A program made the translations under genes and the position numbers. A stretch of DNA of 64,000 nt. Origin: Mesonia oceanica. GTDB lineage: Bacteria > Bacteroidota > Bacteroidia > Flavobacteriales > Flavobacteriaceae. This document shows, piece after piece, positions 25,603-35,076 of the stretch. The stretch's first letter is position 1. Each line of letters starts with the position of its first letter. The DNA lies in contig NZ_CABVMM010000013.1 of assembly GCF_902499555.1 (NCBI RefSeq), positions 99,653 to 163,652 on the forward strand, written 5' to 3'. Below the pieces are notes generated by a model. The model had not been told where the DNA came from. It ran no database searches and saw only the letters and a program-made list of their open reading frames with translations.

Positions 25603-28600
25603 TTGAGCATTGAAATAAAACCAACACCTTTCCAAGTCTATAATGCATCAGCAGGATCTGGAAAAACATTTACCATTGTAAAAAAATACCTTTCCATTCT
25701 CTTTAAAGCTAACCGAACCGACTATTATAAAAATATTCTTGCCATAACTTTCACCAACAAAGCAGTGGCAGAAATGAAATCTAGAATTGTAAAAAGTTTA
25801 CGCGATTTTGCTGCAGAAGAGACCCCAAGCAGTTCAAAAGCTCTTTTTGAGGAAGTTCAGCAAGAAACGCAACTTTCTGACAAAGAAATAAAAGAAAAAG
25901 CCGCAACCATACTCAAAAGTATTCTTCATAATTATGCCGCTTTTGATGTTTCTACCATCGATGGTTTTACCCATCGAGTGTTACGTACTTTCGCTAAAGA
26001 TTTGGGATTGCCTTTAAATTTTGAAGTAGAATTAAATACCGACGATATTTTAACCCAAGCGGTAGATAAACTTATTTCTAAAGCCGGGAGTGATAAAAAA
26101 CTTACACAAACCCTTATTGACTTCGCTATTGCGAAAGCAGACGATGATAAAAGTTGGGACATAGCCAAAGACTTATATGAAATTGCAAGGTTGTTGGTGA
26201 ATGAAAATAATTTAGAGCCTTTAAAAGTACTTTCACAAAAAGACCTTGAAGATTTTCAGGCTTTTGAAAAAGAATTGAAAAGAGCCATTAAAAATTCTGA
26301 AGAAAACCTTCAGGAAAATGCCCTTCAGTTTTTTAAACTTTTACAGGAAAACGGACTCGAAGATAAAGACTACAACCGCCAATCCATTCCCAAACACTTT
26401 CGTAAGTTAGAAGATTTAAACTATCTAAAATCTACTTCTAAAAAAACAAAGTGGGAAACGGAAATAGATTCGGCTCCTCATTATACACAAAAGCAAACCG
26501 ATGCCAAGAAACAGGTAATGGATGCTATTCAACCGCAGGTAGCCGAACTTTATTTTTCTTCTGAAGAAAAAATTCAACGTATCTCTTTTTACCAAAGCAT
26601 CTTACAGAAACTTACTTCGCTTTCACTGCTCAACCTCATTTATAAAGAAGTAGAAACCATTAAAGAAGATAAAAACCTACTGCTCATTTCTGAATTCAAC
26701 AATAAAATTAGTCAAAGCATCAAAGGGCAACCTGCTCCATTTATATACGAGCGACTAGGAGAACGTTACCAAGATTATTTTATCGATGAATTTCAAGACA
26801 CCTCTGCCTTGCAATGGGAAAATTTACAGCCACTTATTGAAAACAGCTTGAGTTCGCAGCAACTCAACAATCAAAAAAACGGAAAGTTGTTTTTGGTAGG
26901 CGATGCCAAACAATCTATCTACCGATGGCGAGGTGGGAAAGCAGAACAGTTTATGGAACTCTGTGAAGGATACAACCCTTTTAGTATTGAAAAGCAAACG
27001 GTAACTTTGCCTAAAAACTTTAGGAGCCAACCGGAAATTGTTCAATTCAATAATAAGTTTTTCAATTTTTGTGCCTCTCAACTGCAATGGGACAGCTACC
27101 AAAAACTATTTGCAACTTCTTACCAAGAACCTCATCACCAACATGGTGGCTATGTAAATATTAGTTTTGTTGAAGCAATTAATAATGAAGAACGCGACGA
27201 AGCTTATCCGTTAAAAGTACTGGAAACTATTCAACACCTTAACAATAAAGGTTATCGTAAAAAAGACATTTGCATTTTAGTGAGAAAGAAAGCACATGGG
27301 TACGCGGTTGCCAATTATTTAAATGAACACAACATTCCAATTATTTCCACTGAAACCTTATTGGTTAAAAATTCTGCTGAAGTAAATTTTATTAGTGCTA
27401 TTCTTCAATTATCCCTGAATCCAGCCGATAAAAATGTAAAATTCGAAGTGATGGATTATTTACTTCAGCAACAACCGGAAGCCAATTACTTTCACGAAAT
27501 CTATTCACGCTTAACAAAAGAAGGAAATGATTTTTTTGAGAGCCTTCACTACTTCGATTTTTATTTTGACTTAGAAGTTTTACAGCGTTTACCGCTTTAT
27601 GATGCGGTTGAATATATCGTTAGGGCTTTTCATTTAGAAGAGAAAGCCGATGCTTATTTGCAGTTCTATCTTGATTTTGTCTATGAATACACTCAGAAAA
27701 ACACCGGAATAATTGCCGGTTTCCAGGACCATTGGGAGCTTAAAAAAGACTCGCTAAGCATTATTGCTCCTGAAGGTGAAGATGCTGTACAAATCATGAC
27801 AATTCATACTTCTAAAGGATTGGAATTTCCAATAGTAATCTATCCCTATGCCAACCAAAGTTTAGAAGATACTCGAAATGATGATATTTGGGTTCCGCTT
27901 ACCGAAGAACCTAATTTAATTCCGTTTGCTTATTTAAGCGCTAGCAAAAAATTAGAAGGCTTTGGAGAAATTCCCTCAGCACTTTACCAAAAACTATTAT
28001 TTGAAAATGAATTTGATGCGCTCAACATTCTATATGTAGCACTTACCAGACCTAAAAATCAGTTATATGTGATTTCTGAAGTAAACCCTGAAAAGCCGGA
28101 AGAAGAGAAAAAAGATTTTACCGGATTGTTGAAAGGTTTTTTGAAAAAACAAGGACGCTGGCAAGAAACTGAACGAATTTATGAATTTGGAAATTTAACG
28201 AAAAATGACAAGATGGAAGAAGCTTCAGAAGAACATCGCATGAAGTTTATCTCCTCGGCCCCGACCAATCATAATATTAGTTTGGTCACCAAATCTGGAA
28301 TGCTTTGGGATACTGAACAGCAAGAAGCCATCGATAAAGGGAACTTAATTCATAATTTATTAATGGAAGTGATGTATGAAGAAGATATTACTGATGCTCT
28401 TCAAAAAGCGATTAATTCCGGACTTATTCAATCTACAGAAAAGAAAGAATTTCAGCAAAAATTAGAAGAGATTGTTCATCATTCAACTTTAAAAGAATTT
28501 TTCAGCAGAAACTATGAGATTTTCAATGAAAAAGAGATTATCACTCCTAAAGGATTCAAAAGAATTGACCGACTTTGCCTTCAAGATAATTCAGCTGTAA

Positions 28601-28746
28601 TTATAGATTATAAAACCGGGGATCCGCTCAAAGTTCACGAAGACCAAGTGAATGAATATGCCAATTATATTTCAGAAATAGGTTATCAAATTCAGAAAAA
28701 AATATTGGTGTACCTCTACCCTACAGTTACCATTAAGATTATCTAA
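25603..28746 (+). CDS. AddA/RecB-like UvrD-type helicase-nuclease
   Basis: A 1047-residue superfamily-1 helicase with a C-terminal nuclease. Helicase motifs: Walker A NASAGSGKTFTIVKKY (residues about 14-29), Walker B IDEFQDTSALQW (about 394-405), VGDAKQSIYRWRGG (about 432-445), MTIHTSKGLEFPIVI (about 731-745) and NILYVALTRPKNQLYV (about 808-823). The RecB-family nuclease motif is VIIDYKTGDP (about 998-1007). The start must be the TTG at 25603 because a stop lies four codons upstream and no ATG precedes Walker A. It is the likely partner of the AddB-like gene at 31526 in double-strand break end processing. Confidence 0.9.
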   Translation: MSIEIKPTPFQVYNASAGSGKTFTIVKKYLSILFKANRTDYYKNILAITFTNKAVAEMKSRIVKSLRDFAAEETPSSSKALFEEVQQETQLSDKEIKEKAATILKSILHNYAAFDVSTIDGFTHRVLRTFAKDLGLPLNFEVELNTDDILTQAVDKLISKAGSDKKLTQTLIDFAIAKADDDKSWDIAKDLYEIARLLVNENNLEPLKVLSQKDLEDFQAFEKELKRAIKNSEENLQENALQFFKLLQENGLEDKDYNRQSIPKHFRKLEDLNYLKSTSKKTKWETEIDSAPHYTQKQTDAKKQVMDAIQPQVAELYFSSEEKIQRISFYQSILQKLTSLSLLNLIYKEVETIKEDKNLLLISEFNNKISQSIKGQPAPFIYERLGERYQDYFIDEFQDTSALQWENLQPLIENSLSSQQLNNQKNGKLFLVGDAKQSIYRWRGGKAEQFMELCEGYNPFSIEKQTVTLPKNFRSQPEIVQFNNKFFNFCASQLQWDSYQKLFATSYQEPHHQHGGYVNISFVEAINNEERDEAYPLKVLETIQHLNNKGYRKKDICILVRKKAHGYAVANYLNEHNIPIISTETLLVKNSAEVNFISAILQLSLNPADKNVKFEVMDYLLQQQPEANYFHEIYSRLTKEGNDFFESLHYFDFYFDLEVLQRLPLYDAVEYIVRAFHLEEKADAYLQFYLDFVYEYTQKNTGIIAGFQDHWELKKDSLSIIAPEGEDAVQIMTIHTSKGLEFPIVIYPYANQSLEDTRNDDIWVPLTEEPNLIPFAYLSASKKLEGFGEIPSALYQKLLFENEFDALNILYVALTRPKNQLYVISEVNPEKPEEEKKDFTGLLKGFLKKQGRWQETERIYEFGNLTKNDKMEEASEEHRMKFISSAPTNHNISLVTKSGMLWDTEQQEAIDKGNLIHNLLMEVMYEEDITDALQKAINSGLIQSTEKKEFQQKLEEIVHHSTLKEFFSRNYEIFNEKEIITPKGFKRIDRLCLQDNSAVIIDYKTGDPLKVHEDQVNEYANYISEIGYQIQKKILVYLYPTVTIKII

Positions 28747-28772
28747 CTTTGTAAAAAAACTAGAAAATAATT

Positions 28773-29969
28773 ATGTATAGTCCAGACTTAAAAAAGCATT
28801 TACAGCAAGAAATAGAAGAAATTAAGGACAGTGGCCTTTATAAAAAAGAAAGAATTATTACCACTCCTCAAGATGCCGTTATTAAAATTAGCACCGGACA
28901 GGAAGTGATTAATTTTTGTGCGAACAATTATTTAGGGCTTTCCTCACATCCGGAAGTAATTAAAGCTGCAAAAGACACCTTAGATTCTCATGGCTTTGGG
29001 ATGAGCAGTGTACGCTTTATTTGTGGTACACAAGACATTCATAAAGAATTAGAAGAAAGGATAGCTTCATTCTACGGCAAGGAAGATACAATTCTTTACG
29101 CAGCTTGTTTTGATGCCAACGGAGGTATTTTTGAACCGCTATTAACCAAAGAAGACGCTATTATCTCTGATTCTTTAAATCATGCTTCCATTATTGATGG
29201 CGTTCGCTTATGTAAAGCCGCCCGTTACCGTTATGAAAACGGAAACATGGAAGATTTAGAAGAACAACTCAAAGCTGCGAACGAAAATGGAGCGCGGCAC
29301 AAACTCATTGTAACCGATGGTGTTTTCTCTATGGATGGTTTATTAGCGCCCTTAGACAAAATATGTGACTTAGCCGATAAATATGATGCTATGGTGATGA
29401 TTGACGAATGTCACGCTACCGGATTTATTGGAAAAACCGGAAAAGGAACCCCAGAAGTAAAAAATGTTTTGGACAGAATAGACATTATCACCGGTACTTT
29501 GGGAAAAGCTTTAGGTGGAGCAATGGGAGGTTATACTACTGCTAAAAAAGAAATTATTGAAATTTTGAGACAACGTTCAAGACCTTATTTATTTTCCAAC
29601 TCTCTTGCTCCCGCAATTGTTGGAGCTTCCATTAAAGTTTTTGATATGTTGGAAAATGATACTTCCCTTCGGGATAAGCTAGAATGGAATACCAATTACT
29701 TTAAAAAAGCAATGAAAGAAGCAGGATTTGATATTATTGATGGAGACTCTGCTATTGTTCCTGTTATGTTATACGACGCAAAACTATCTCAAAAAATGGC
29801 AGATAAGCTATTGGAAGAAGGTATTTATGTGATTGGATTTTTCTACCCTGTAGTCCCAAAAGAAAAAGCGAGAATCAGAGTGCAATTATCTGCTGCTCAC
29901 GATCAAAACCATTTAGATAAAGCTATTAAAGCATTCATAAAAATTGGAAATGAATTAGATGTTATTTAA
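28773..29969 (+). CDS. kbl: Glycine C-acetyltransferase (2-amino-3-ketobutyrate CoA ligase)
   Basis: A 398-residue PLP-dependent alpha-oxoamine synthase that acts with threonine dehydrogenase in threonine breakdown to glycine and acetyl-CoA. The Schiff-base lysine is about K245 in [15 protein letters not shown]. Other signatures are [30 protein letters not shown] and [19 protein letters not shown]. It matches the known length. It lies 26 bases after the helicase gene. Other alpha-oxoamine synthases (BioF, serine palmitoyltransferase) are similar, but the residues around RFICGTQ and the overall length favour Kbl. Confidence 0.92.
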   Translation: MYSPDLKKHLQQEIEEIKDSGLYKKERIITTPQDAVIKISTGQEVINFCANNYLGLSSHPEVIKAAKDTLDSHGFGMSSVRFICGTQDIHKELEERIASFYGKEDTILYAACFDANGGIFEPLLTKEDAIISDSLNHASIIDGVRLCKAARYRYENGNMEDLEEQLKAANENGARHKLIVTDGVFSMDGLLAPLDKICDLADKYDAMVMIDECHATGFIGKTGKGTPEVKNVLDRIDIITGTLGKALGGAMGGYTTAKKEIIEILRQRSRPYLFSNSLAPAIVGASIKVFDMLENDTSLRDKLEWNTNYFKKAMKEAGFDIIDGDSAIVPVMLYDAKLSQKMADKLLEEGIYVIGFFYPVVPKEKARIRVQLSAAHDQNHLDKAIKAFIKIGNELDVI

Positions 29970-30022
29970 TAATATCTATGCCATTAATGAATTTTGTTAA
30001 GAAAAATTTATTAGTTTTATTT

Positions 30023-30052
30023 TTGGGAATAACCCATTAGCAATTACTTTTG
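30023..30052 (+). promoter_or_regulatory. Promoter of the OmpA gene (TTG-N19-TACTTTTG)
   Basis: TTG at 30023-30025 and TACTTTTG at 30045-30052 with 19 bases between, an excellent fit to the flavobacterial consensus. The leader to the ATG is about 30 bases, AT-rich, as in highly expressed Bacteroidetes genes. Confidence 0.75.
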
Positions 30053-30087
30053 CTTTAATTAACATTTAAAATTAAACACTTTTTAAT

Positions 30088-31458
30088 ATGAAACATCTTA
30101 GCAGATTTTTATTAGTAACAATTCTTGTTTTGGGGTGTACTACCGTACAGGCCCAAGACGAAAATAACCCTTGGGTTATCGGAATTGGAGTAAACGCAGT
30201 GGATTCTTACCCTGCAAATGAAGACAGTCCTTTTAATGGTTTTTTTGAAACAGACCACTATAATATATTACCTTCTGTATCTCGTATATCTGTTGCTCGT
30301 TATATTGGAGCAGGATTCTCTGGAGAACTTGCAGGTTCTATTAATAGAATAGATAATATAGACGGAGTGTCTGTAGATGATTTAACATACTATAGTGTTG
30401 ACCTTACTGGTTTATATGGTTTTAGAAACCTTATTAACGAAGATGGTTGGTTTGACCCATACCTAGGCGTTGGTCCTGGTTATACTTGGTTAGATGAGGA
30501 AGGTAATTTTACTGTAAATGGAACATTAGGATTTAATTTCTGGTTTACAGATAACATCGCTTTCAACATCCAAACTACCTATAAGCATACTATGGATGAC
30601 CAAAGCGAAGGAGGTTTCCGTCATTTTCAACACGTAGCTGGATTTAAAATTGCATTCGGTGGAACTGATACCGATGGTGATGGGATCTACGATGATGAAG
30701 ATGAATGTCCAGAAGTTGCTGGTTTAAAAGAATTTAACGGATGTCCTGATTCTGATGGTGATGGTATCCCAGACAAAGATGATGCTTGTCCAGATCAAGC
30801 AGGTCCTGCTGAATTTAACGGATGTCCTGACTCTGATGGTGACGGTATTGCAGATCCACAAGATGAGTGTCCTAACGTAGCTGGAGAAATGGCTCTTAAA
30901 GGATGTCCAGATGCTGATGGTGATGGAATTAAAGATAGCGCTGACGATTGTCCAAATGAAGCTGGTCCTTCTGCTAATAACGGATGCCCTTGGCCAGATA
31001 GTGATGGTGACGGTGTTTTAGATAAAGATGACCAATGTCCTGATGTTGCAGGAACTACTGCTAACAACGGATGTCCTGAAGTTACTGTTGAAGTTATCAA
31101 CGAATTGAATGAGTATTCTAAAACAATTTTATTTGACTTAGGAAAATCTTCAATCCGTGAAGAGTCTTACCCTGCTTTAACTTCTATCGCAGAGATTATG
31201 AATGAATACCCACAAACTGTTTTCCATATTGAGGGTCATACAGATAGTCAAGGTAGCGATGCTTTAAACTTAAGATTATCTAAAGAAAGAGCTGCTTCAG
31301 TGAAAAACTTCTTGGTAGAACAAGATGGTATTGACGCTAGCAGAATTACCTCTGAAGGTTACGGAGAAAGTCGTCCTATTGCAACTAACAAAACTGCTGC
31401 AGGAAGACAACAAAACAGACGTGTTGAAGTATCTTTAGAAAAGAATAGAGAGAAATAA
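30088..31458 (+). CDS. OmpA-family outer-membrane protein with thrombospondin type 3 repeats
   Basis: A 456-residue envelope protein. A signal peptide ends near TTVQAQ. Residues about 25-190 form an eight-stranded-type beta-barrel domain. Five calcium-binding thrombospondin type 3 repeats (pattern DxDGDGxxDxxDxCP) follow at about 192-330. The C-terminal OmpA/MotB peptidoglycan-binding domain shows [22 protein letters not shown] and [14 protein letters not shown]. Such proteins tether the outer membrane to the wall and are abundant. It has a strong promoter and its own terminator, so it is an independent unit between the two helicase-nuclease genes. Confidence 0.94.
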   Translation: MKHLSRFLLVTILVLGCTTVQAQDENNPWVIGIGVNAVDSYPANEDSPFNGFFETDHYNILPSVSRISVARYIGAGFSGELAGSINRIDNIDGVSVDDLTYYSVDLTGLYGFRNLINEDGWFDPYLGVGPGYTWLDEEGNFTVNGTLGFNFWFTDNIAFNIQTTYKHTMDDQSEGGFRHFQHVAGFKIAFGGTDTDGDGIYDDEDECPEVAGLKEFNGCPDSDGDGIPDKDDACPDQAGPAEFNGCPDSDGDGIADPQDECPNVAGEMALKGCPDADGDGIKDSADDCPNEAGPSANNGCPWPDSDGDGVLDKDDQCPDVAGTTANNGCPEVTVEVINELNEYSKTILFDLGKSSIREESYPALTSIAEIMNEYPQTVFHIEGHTDSQGSDALNLRLSKERAASVKNFLVEQDGIDASRITSEGYGESRPIATNKTAAGRQQNRRVEVSLEKNREK

Positions 31459-31482
31459 GAAAATAAAATTCTTATAAATAGT

Positions 31483-31514
31483 AAAAACGCCTCAGAAATC
31501 TGAGGCGTTTTTTT
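31483..31514 (+). terminator. Intrinsic terminator of the OmpA gene
   Basis: A perfect 13-bp stem AAAAACGCCTCAG / CTGAGGCGTTTTT with an AAAT loop and a run of seven T residues. It ends 11 bases before the next gene's ATG. Confidence 0.9.
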
Positions 31515-31525
31515 ATTTTTAGACT

Positions 31526-34231
31526 ATGAAGAGTTTTATTGAAGAAGTATTAGAAAGTTTATTTAGAAATGAGAATTTCAATTTAAGCGAGACCGTTTTT
31601 ATTTTACCCAGTAAAAGGGCCGGAAGTTTTTTAAAAGAAACAATTAAAAGCAAAACAACTAGCTCGCTTTTCGCTCCGGAAGTAGTAAGCACAGAAGAAT
31701 TTATCGAAGATGTTGCTCAACTTCAACCCATCGATAATACACAAAGCTTATTTAAGTTTTACCAAACCTACCTAAAACTAACCCCAAAAGAAGAGCAAGA
31801 AGATTTTGAAACTTTTTATGGCTGGGCACAAACCCTTATTTACGATTTTAATGAGATAGACCGTTACCTTATCGACGCTAATCATTTCTTTGCATACCTC
31901 TCAAGAATTCAAGATATAAATCACTGGTCGTTGGCAGATCCACAAACCGAATTAGTTACTAATTACTTACGCTTTTGGAATCGTCTTCCGGAATTTTATC
32001 AACACTATCAAAATAAATTAGTAGAAAATAAAGAAGCGTATCAGGGTTTGATGTACCGCCTAGCTTCCGAACAAATTGAAAAACATTTAAAATCAACTAA
32101 TAAAAACTATGTTCTTCTTGGTTTTAATGCATTAAATAATGCTGAACAAAAACTTTTTCAGACCATATTAGATAATAACAGAGGTCAAATCTTTTGGGAT
32201 ATCGACAAATATTTATACGATGATCAATTTCATGAAGCCTCCCTATTTATAAGAGAATACGCTAAAAGCTGGAACTACTATCAAGAACAAAAAACTTTCC
32301 AACATTTGCCCAGTCACTATAGCGAAAAGAAAAATATTGAAGTTATAGGAATTCCCAAAAACATTGGTCAAGCTAAACAAACTGCAGAAATTTTAAGCAA
32401 GCTCACTAAAGAGCAACTCAATAAAACCGCAGTAGTTTTAAACGACGAAGGTTTGTTAATCCCCTTGCTTAATTCTCTTCCAGAAAATATTGAAAAGGCA
32501 AATATTACCATGGGGTTACCTTTAAAAGAAACTCCTTTAGCAGCTTTATTTGAAGTAATATTCGAACTTCAGCTTCAGCAAGATCAAAACTATTATTACA
32601 AACAAATAGTTGAAATTTTAAATCATCCTGCAGTTTTAAGTCAACTGGGATCCAATTCTAAAAAAATTCAAGAGAAAATTCATGAAGAAAATTGGGTATA
32701 TCTTTCCAAAGAGCAGCTTTTCAGTTTAGGTTCTTCAGTTGAAAAAATCTTAAATCCAATTATCACCAAGTATCAATCTCCGAGAGAATTATTACAAGCC
32801 TTTATTAATTTCATCCAACAGCTAAGACCTGAAAAAGCTTCAGAAAAACCATTAGAGACTGAATATTTATTTCATTTTCATCAGTTATTTGTCAAGCTTC
32901 AAAACCTGTTAGCAGAAAATCATCCCATCAAAACCATTAAAGCACTCCAACGGGTTTACCGAGATTCTTTAACAACAGAACAATTGGATTTTAGCGGCTC
33001 TCCTTTTGATGGACTTCAAATTATGGGAATGTTGGAAAGTCGGGTGTTAGACTTTGAAAACGTGATTATAACCTCGGTAAACGAAGGCGTACTGCCTGCC
33101 GGAAAAAGCACCAATTCGTTTATTACTTTCGACCTAAAAAAGGAATACGGCTTGCCTACTTATAAAGAAAAAGATGCTATTTACACCTATCACTTTTACC
33201 ACCTATTGCAGCGAGCCAAAAACGTCCATATTTTATACAACACAGAACCCAGCGGACTAAATAGTGGAGAAAAAAGTAGGTTTATTACCCAGTTGGAAAT
33301 AGAAAGCCCTGAACATAATCAACCAAAATTTAAATTCTTTAACCCTTATGTTCCTGCCAATAAAGAGCAATTAAAAAAGATTGAAAAATCTCCAGAAGTA
33401 CTCGAAAAACTTAAAACGCTCGCTGCCCATGGCTTTTCTCCTTCAGCTTTAACCACGTACATTAGAAATCCATTAGATTTTTATAAAAATTATGTGTTAA
33501 ATATCCGGGATATGGAAGAAGTTGAAGAAACCGTTGCCGCAAACACACTGGGAACGGTAGTTCACGATACTTTAGAACACTTTTATAAACCTTTTGAAAA
33601 GAAGCAAATTGTAAAAGAAGATTTGATAAAAATGAAGACTCAAATTGAAAAACAAGTAAAATTTGAGTTCGAAAAGACTTATAAACAAGCACCTATCAAC
33701 AAAGGAAAAAACCTAATCATTTTTGAAATAGCCAAACGTTATATTTTTAATTTTCTAGAAAGGGAATTAAAAGAAGTTGACACAAATGAACTTATTATCA
33801 AGGAGGTTGAAAATAAACTTACCTGTGAAATTTCTATACCTGAATTAGATTTTCCTATAAACATTGGTGGAAAAGTAGATCGTGTTGACTATCTGAACAA
33901 TCAACTTCGTATTGTAGATTATAAAACCGGAAAGGTAGAATCTCGAGATTTAAAATTAAATGAGTGGAGTGAACTCTCAGGTGATTATAAATATGCTAAG
34001 GCTTTTCAAGTACTATGTTACTCACGAATGATTTTTGAAGAAACGAAGTTTGAACATGCTGAAGCTGGAATTATTTCGTTTAAAAATTTAAAATCCGGTT
34101 TTATGCCTTTCATTCATTTAAAAAATAGTACAATTGATAAAGACACGTTAAAGCAATTTGAAACCGAACTGAAAAGCTTAATTTTAGAGATTTTCAACCC
34201 AAAAATTCCATTTGAAGAGAAAGAAGTTTAG
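31526..34231 (+). CDS. AddB-like PD-(D/E)XK nuclease family protein
   Basis: A 901-residue protein of the AddB/RexB type. The N-terminal helicase-like region has lost Walker A: the position is ILPSKRAGSFLK rather than GxxGxGKT, as usual for Bacteroidetes members. The nuclease core is near the C-terminus, with VVHDTLEHFYKPF, GGKVDRVDYLNN and RIVDYKTGKVES (about residues 779-799). The Fe-S cluster cysteine expected in many AddB proteins is absent: ALTTYIRNPLDFYKNY lacks it. With the AddA-like protein at 25603 it probably resects DNA ends in recombination. kbl and the OmpA gene sit between the partners. Confidence 0.87.
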   Translation: MKSFIEEVLESLFRNENFNLSETVFILPSKRAGSFLKETIKSKTTSSLFAPEVVSTEEFIEDVAQLQPIDNTQSLFKFYQTYLKLTPKEEQEDFETFYGWAQTLIYDFNEIDRYLIDANHFFAYLSRIQDINHWSLADPQTELVTNYLRFWNRLPEFYQHYQNKLVENKEAYQGLMYRLASEQIEKHLKSTNKNYVLLGFNALNNAEQKLFQTILDNNRGQIFWDIDKYLYDDQFHEASLFIREYAKSWNYYQEQKTFQHLPSHYSEKKNIEVIGIPKNIGQAKQTAEILSKLTKEQLNKTAVVLNDEGLLIPLLNSLPENIEKANITMGLPLKETPLAALFEVIFELQLQQDQNYYYKQIVEILNHPAVLSQLGSNSKKIQEKIHEENWVYLSKEQLFSLGSSVEKILNPIITKYQSPRELLQAFINFIQQLRPEKASEKPLETEYLFHFHQLFVKLQNLLAENHPIKTIKALQRVYRDSLTTEQLDFSGSPFDGLQIMGMLESRVLDFENVIITSVNEGVLPAGKSTNSFITFDLKKEYGLPTYKEKDAIYTYHFYHLLQRAKNVHILYNTEPSGLNSGEKSRFITQLEIESPEHNQPKFKFFNPYVPANKEQLKKIEKSPEVLEKLKTLAAHGFSPSALTTYIRNPLDFYKNYVLNIRDMEEVEETVAANTLGTVVHDTLEHFYKPFEKKQIVKEDLIKMKTQIEKQVKFEFEKTYKQAPINKGKNLIIFEIAKRYIFNFLERELKEVDTNELIIKEVENKLTCEISIPELDFPINIGGKVDRVDYLNNQLRIVDYKTGKVESRDLKLNEWSELSGDYKYAKAFQVLCYSRMIFEETKFEHAEAGIISFKNLKSGFMPFIHLKNSTIDKDTLKQFETELKSLILEIFNPKIPFEEKEV

Positions 34232-34233
34232 CT

Positions 34234-35076
34234 ATGATTAGAGAGAAAAATTTTTTATTAGAAGGAGAACACAACAAACCCATCGTAACCGATGTTTATT
34301 TTCAACCTACGCATCAACCTAAACCCATCGTTATTTTTTGTCATGGATACAAGGGTTTTAAAGATTGGGGCGCTTGGGATTTGGTAGCTGAAAAGTTTGC
34401 TGAATCAGGTTTTTTCTTTATTAAATTTAATTTTTCGCATAATGGTGGAACAGTGGAAGAACCCATTGATTTTCCAGATTTAGATGCTTTTGCACAAGAC
34501 AACTTTACCAAACAGTTAGACGATTTAAAAACGGTAATTGATTGGATTACTACAACCAAACAATTTCATGCCAATGCCGATGTCCAAAATGTAAATTTAA
34601 TTGGTCATAGCCGAGGGGGTGGAATTGTATCTATTAAAGCTGAGGAAGAAAGTAAAGTAAAAAAAGTAATTACTTGGAATGGTGTTTCTGATTTTGAAAG
34701 TAGATTCCCAAAAGGTGAAGATTTACAAAAATGGAAAGCGAATGAATTCTACTTTGTAAAAAATGGAAGAACACAACAACAGATGCCGCATCATATTCAG
34801 TTTTATAATGATTTTATGGCGAATAAAGAACGTTTCAATATCCAACGAGCCACTAGCAATTTAAGGAAACCTCTTTTAATTATTCATGCAAAAGATGATC
34901 CTACGGTGAATGTTTCTGAAGCGCAAAAACTTCATGAATGGAATAAAAAAAGTGAACTCTTTTTGCTAGAAGGAAGCAATCACGTATTTGAAACTAAACA
35001 TCCGTGGGATGAAGAAAGATTATCCCCAGATTTAGAAAAAGTAACTCATAAAACTATTCAGTTTATTGAACAATAA
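34234..35076 (+). CDS. Alpha/beta-hydrolase family protein
   Basis: A 280-residue hydrolase starting 2 bases after the AddB-like stop. The oxyanion motif IVIFCHGYKGFKDWGAW, the nucleophile elbow NLIGHSRGGGIVSI (Ser in GHSRG), an acidic residue in IIHAKDDPTVNVSEA and the histidine in GSNHVFETKHPW give a plausible Ser-Asp-His triad. It most resembles dienelactone-hydrolase/prolyl-oligopeptidase-like proteins. Substrate unknown. It has no signal peptide, so it acts in the cytosol. It joins the AddB-like gene and the antiporter gene without gaps. Confidence 0.86.
   Translation: MIREKNFLLEGEHNKPIVTDVYFQPTHQPKPIVIFCHGYKGFKDWGAWDLVAEKFAESGFFFIKFNFSHNGGTVEEPIDFPDLDAFAQDNFTKQLDDLKTVIDWITTTKQFHANADVQNVNLIGHSRGGGIVSIKAEEESKVKKVITWNGVSDFESRFPKGEDLQKWKANEFYFVKNGRTQQQMPHHIQFYNDFMANKERFNIQRATSNLRKPLLIIHAKDDPTVNVSEAQKLHEWNKKSELFLLEGSNHVFETKHPWDEERLSPDLEKVTHKTIQFIEQ

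Noticed and set aside
30795..31100. Antisense 101-residue frame in the OmpA gene
   Set aside because: It is a shadow of the GAT/GGT-rich thrombospondin repeats on the opposite strand; the Ser/Pro-rich product follows from that composition.
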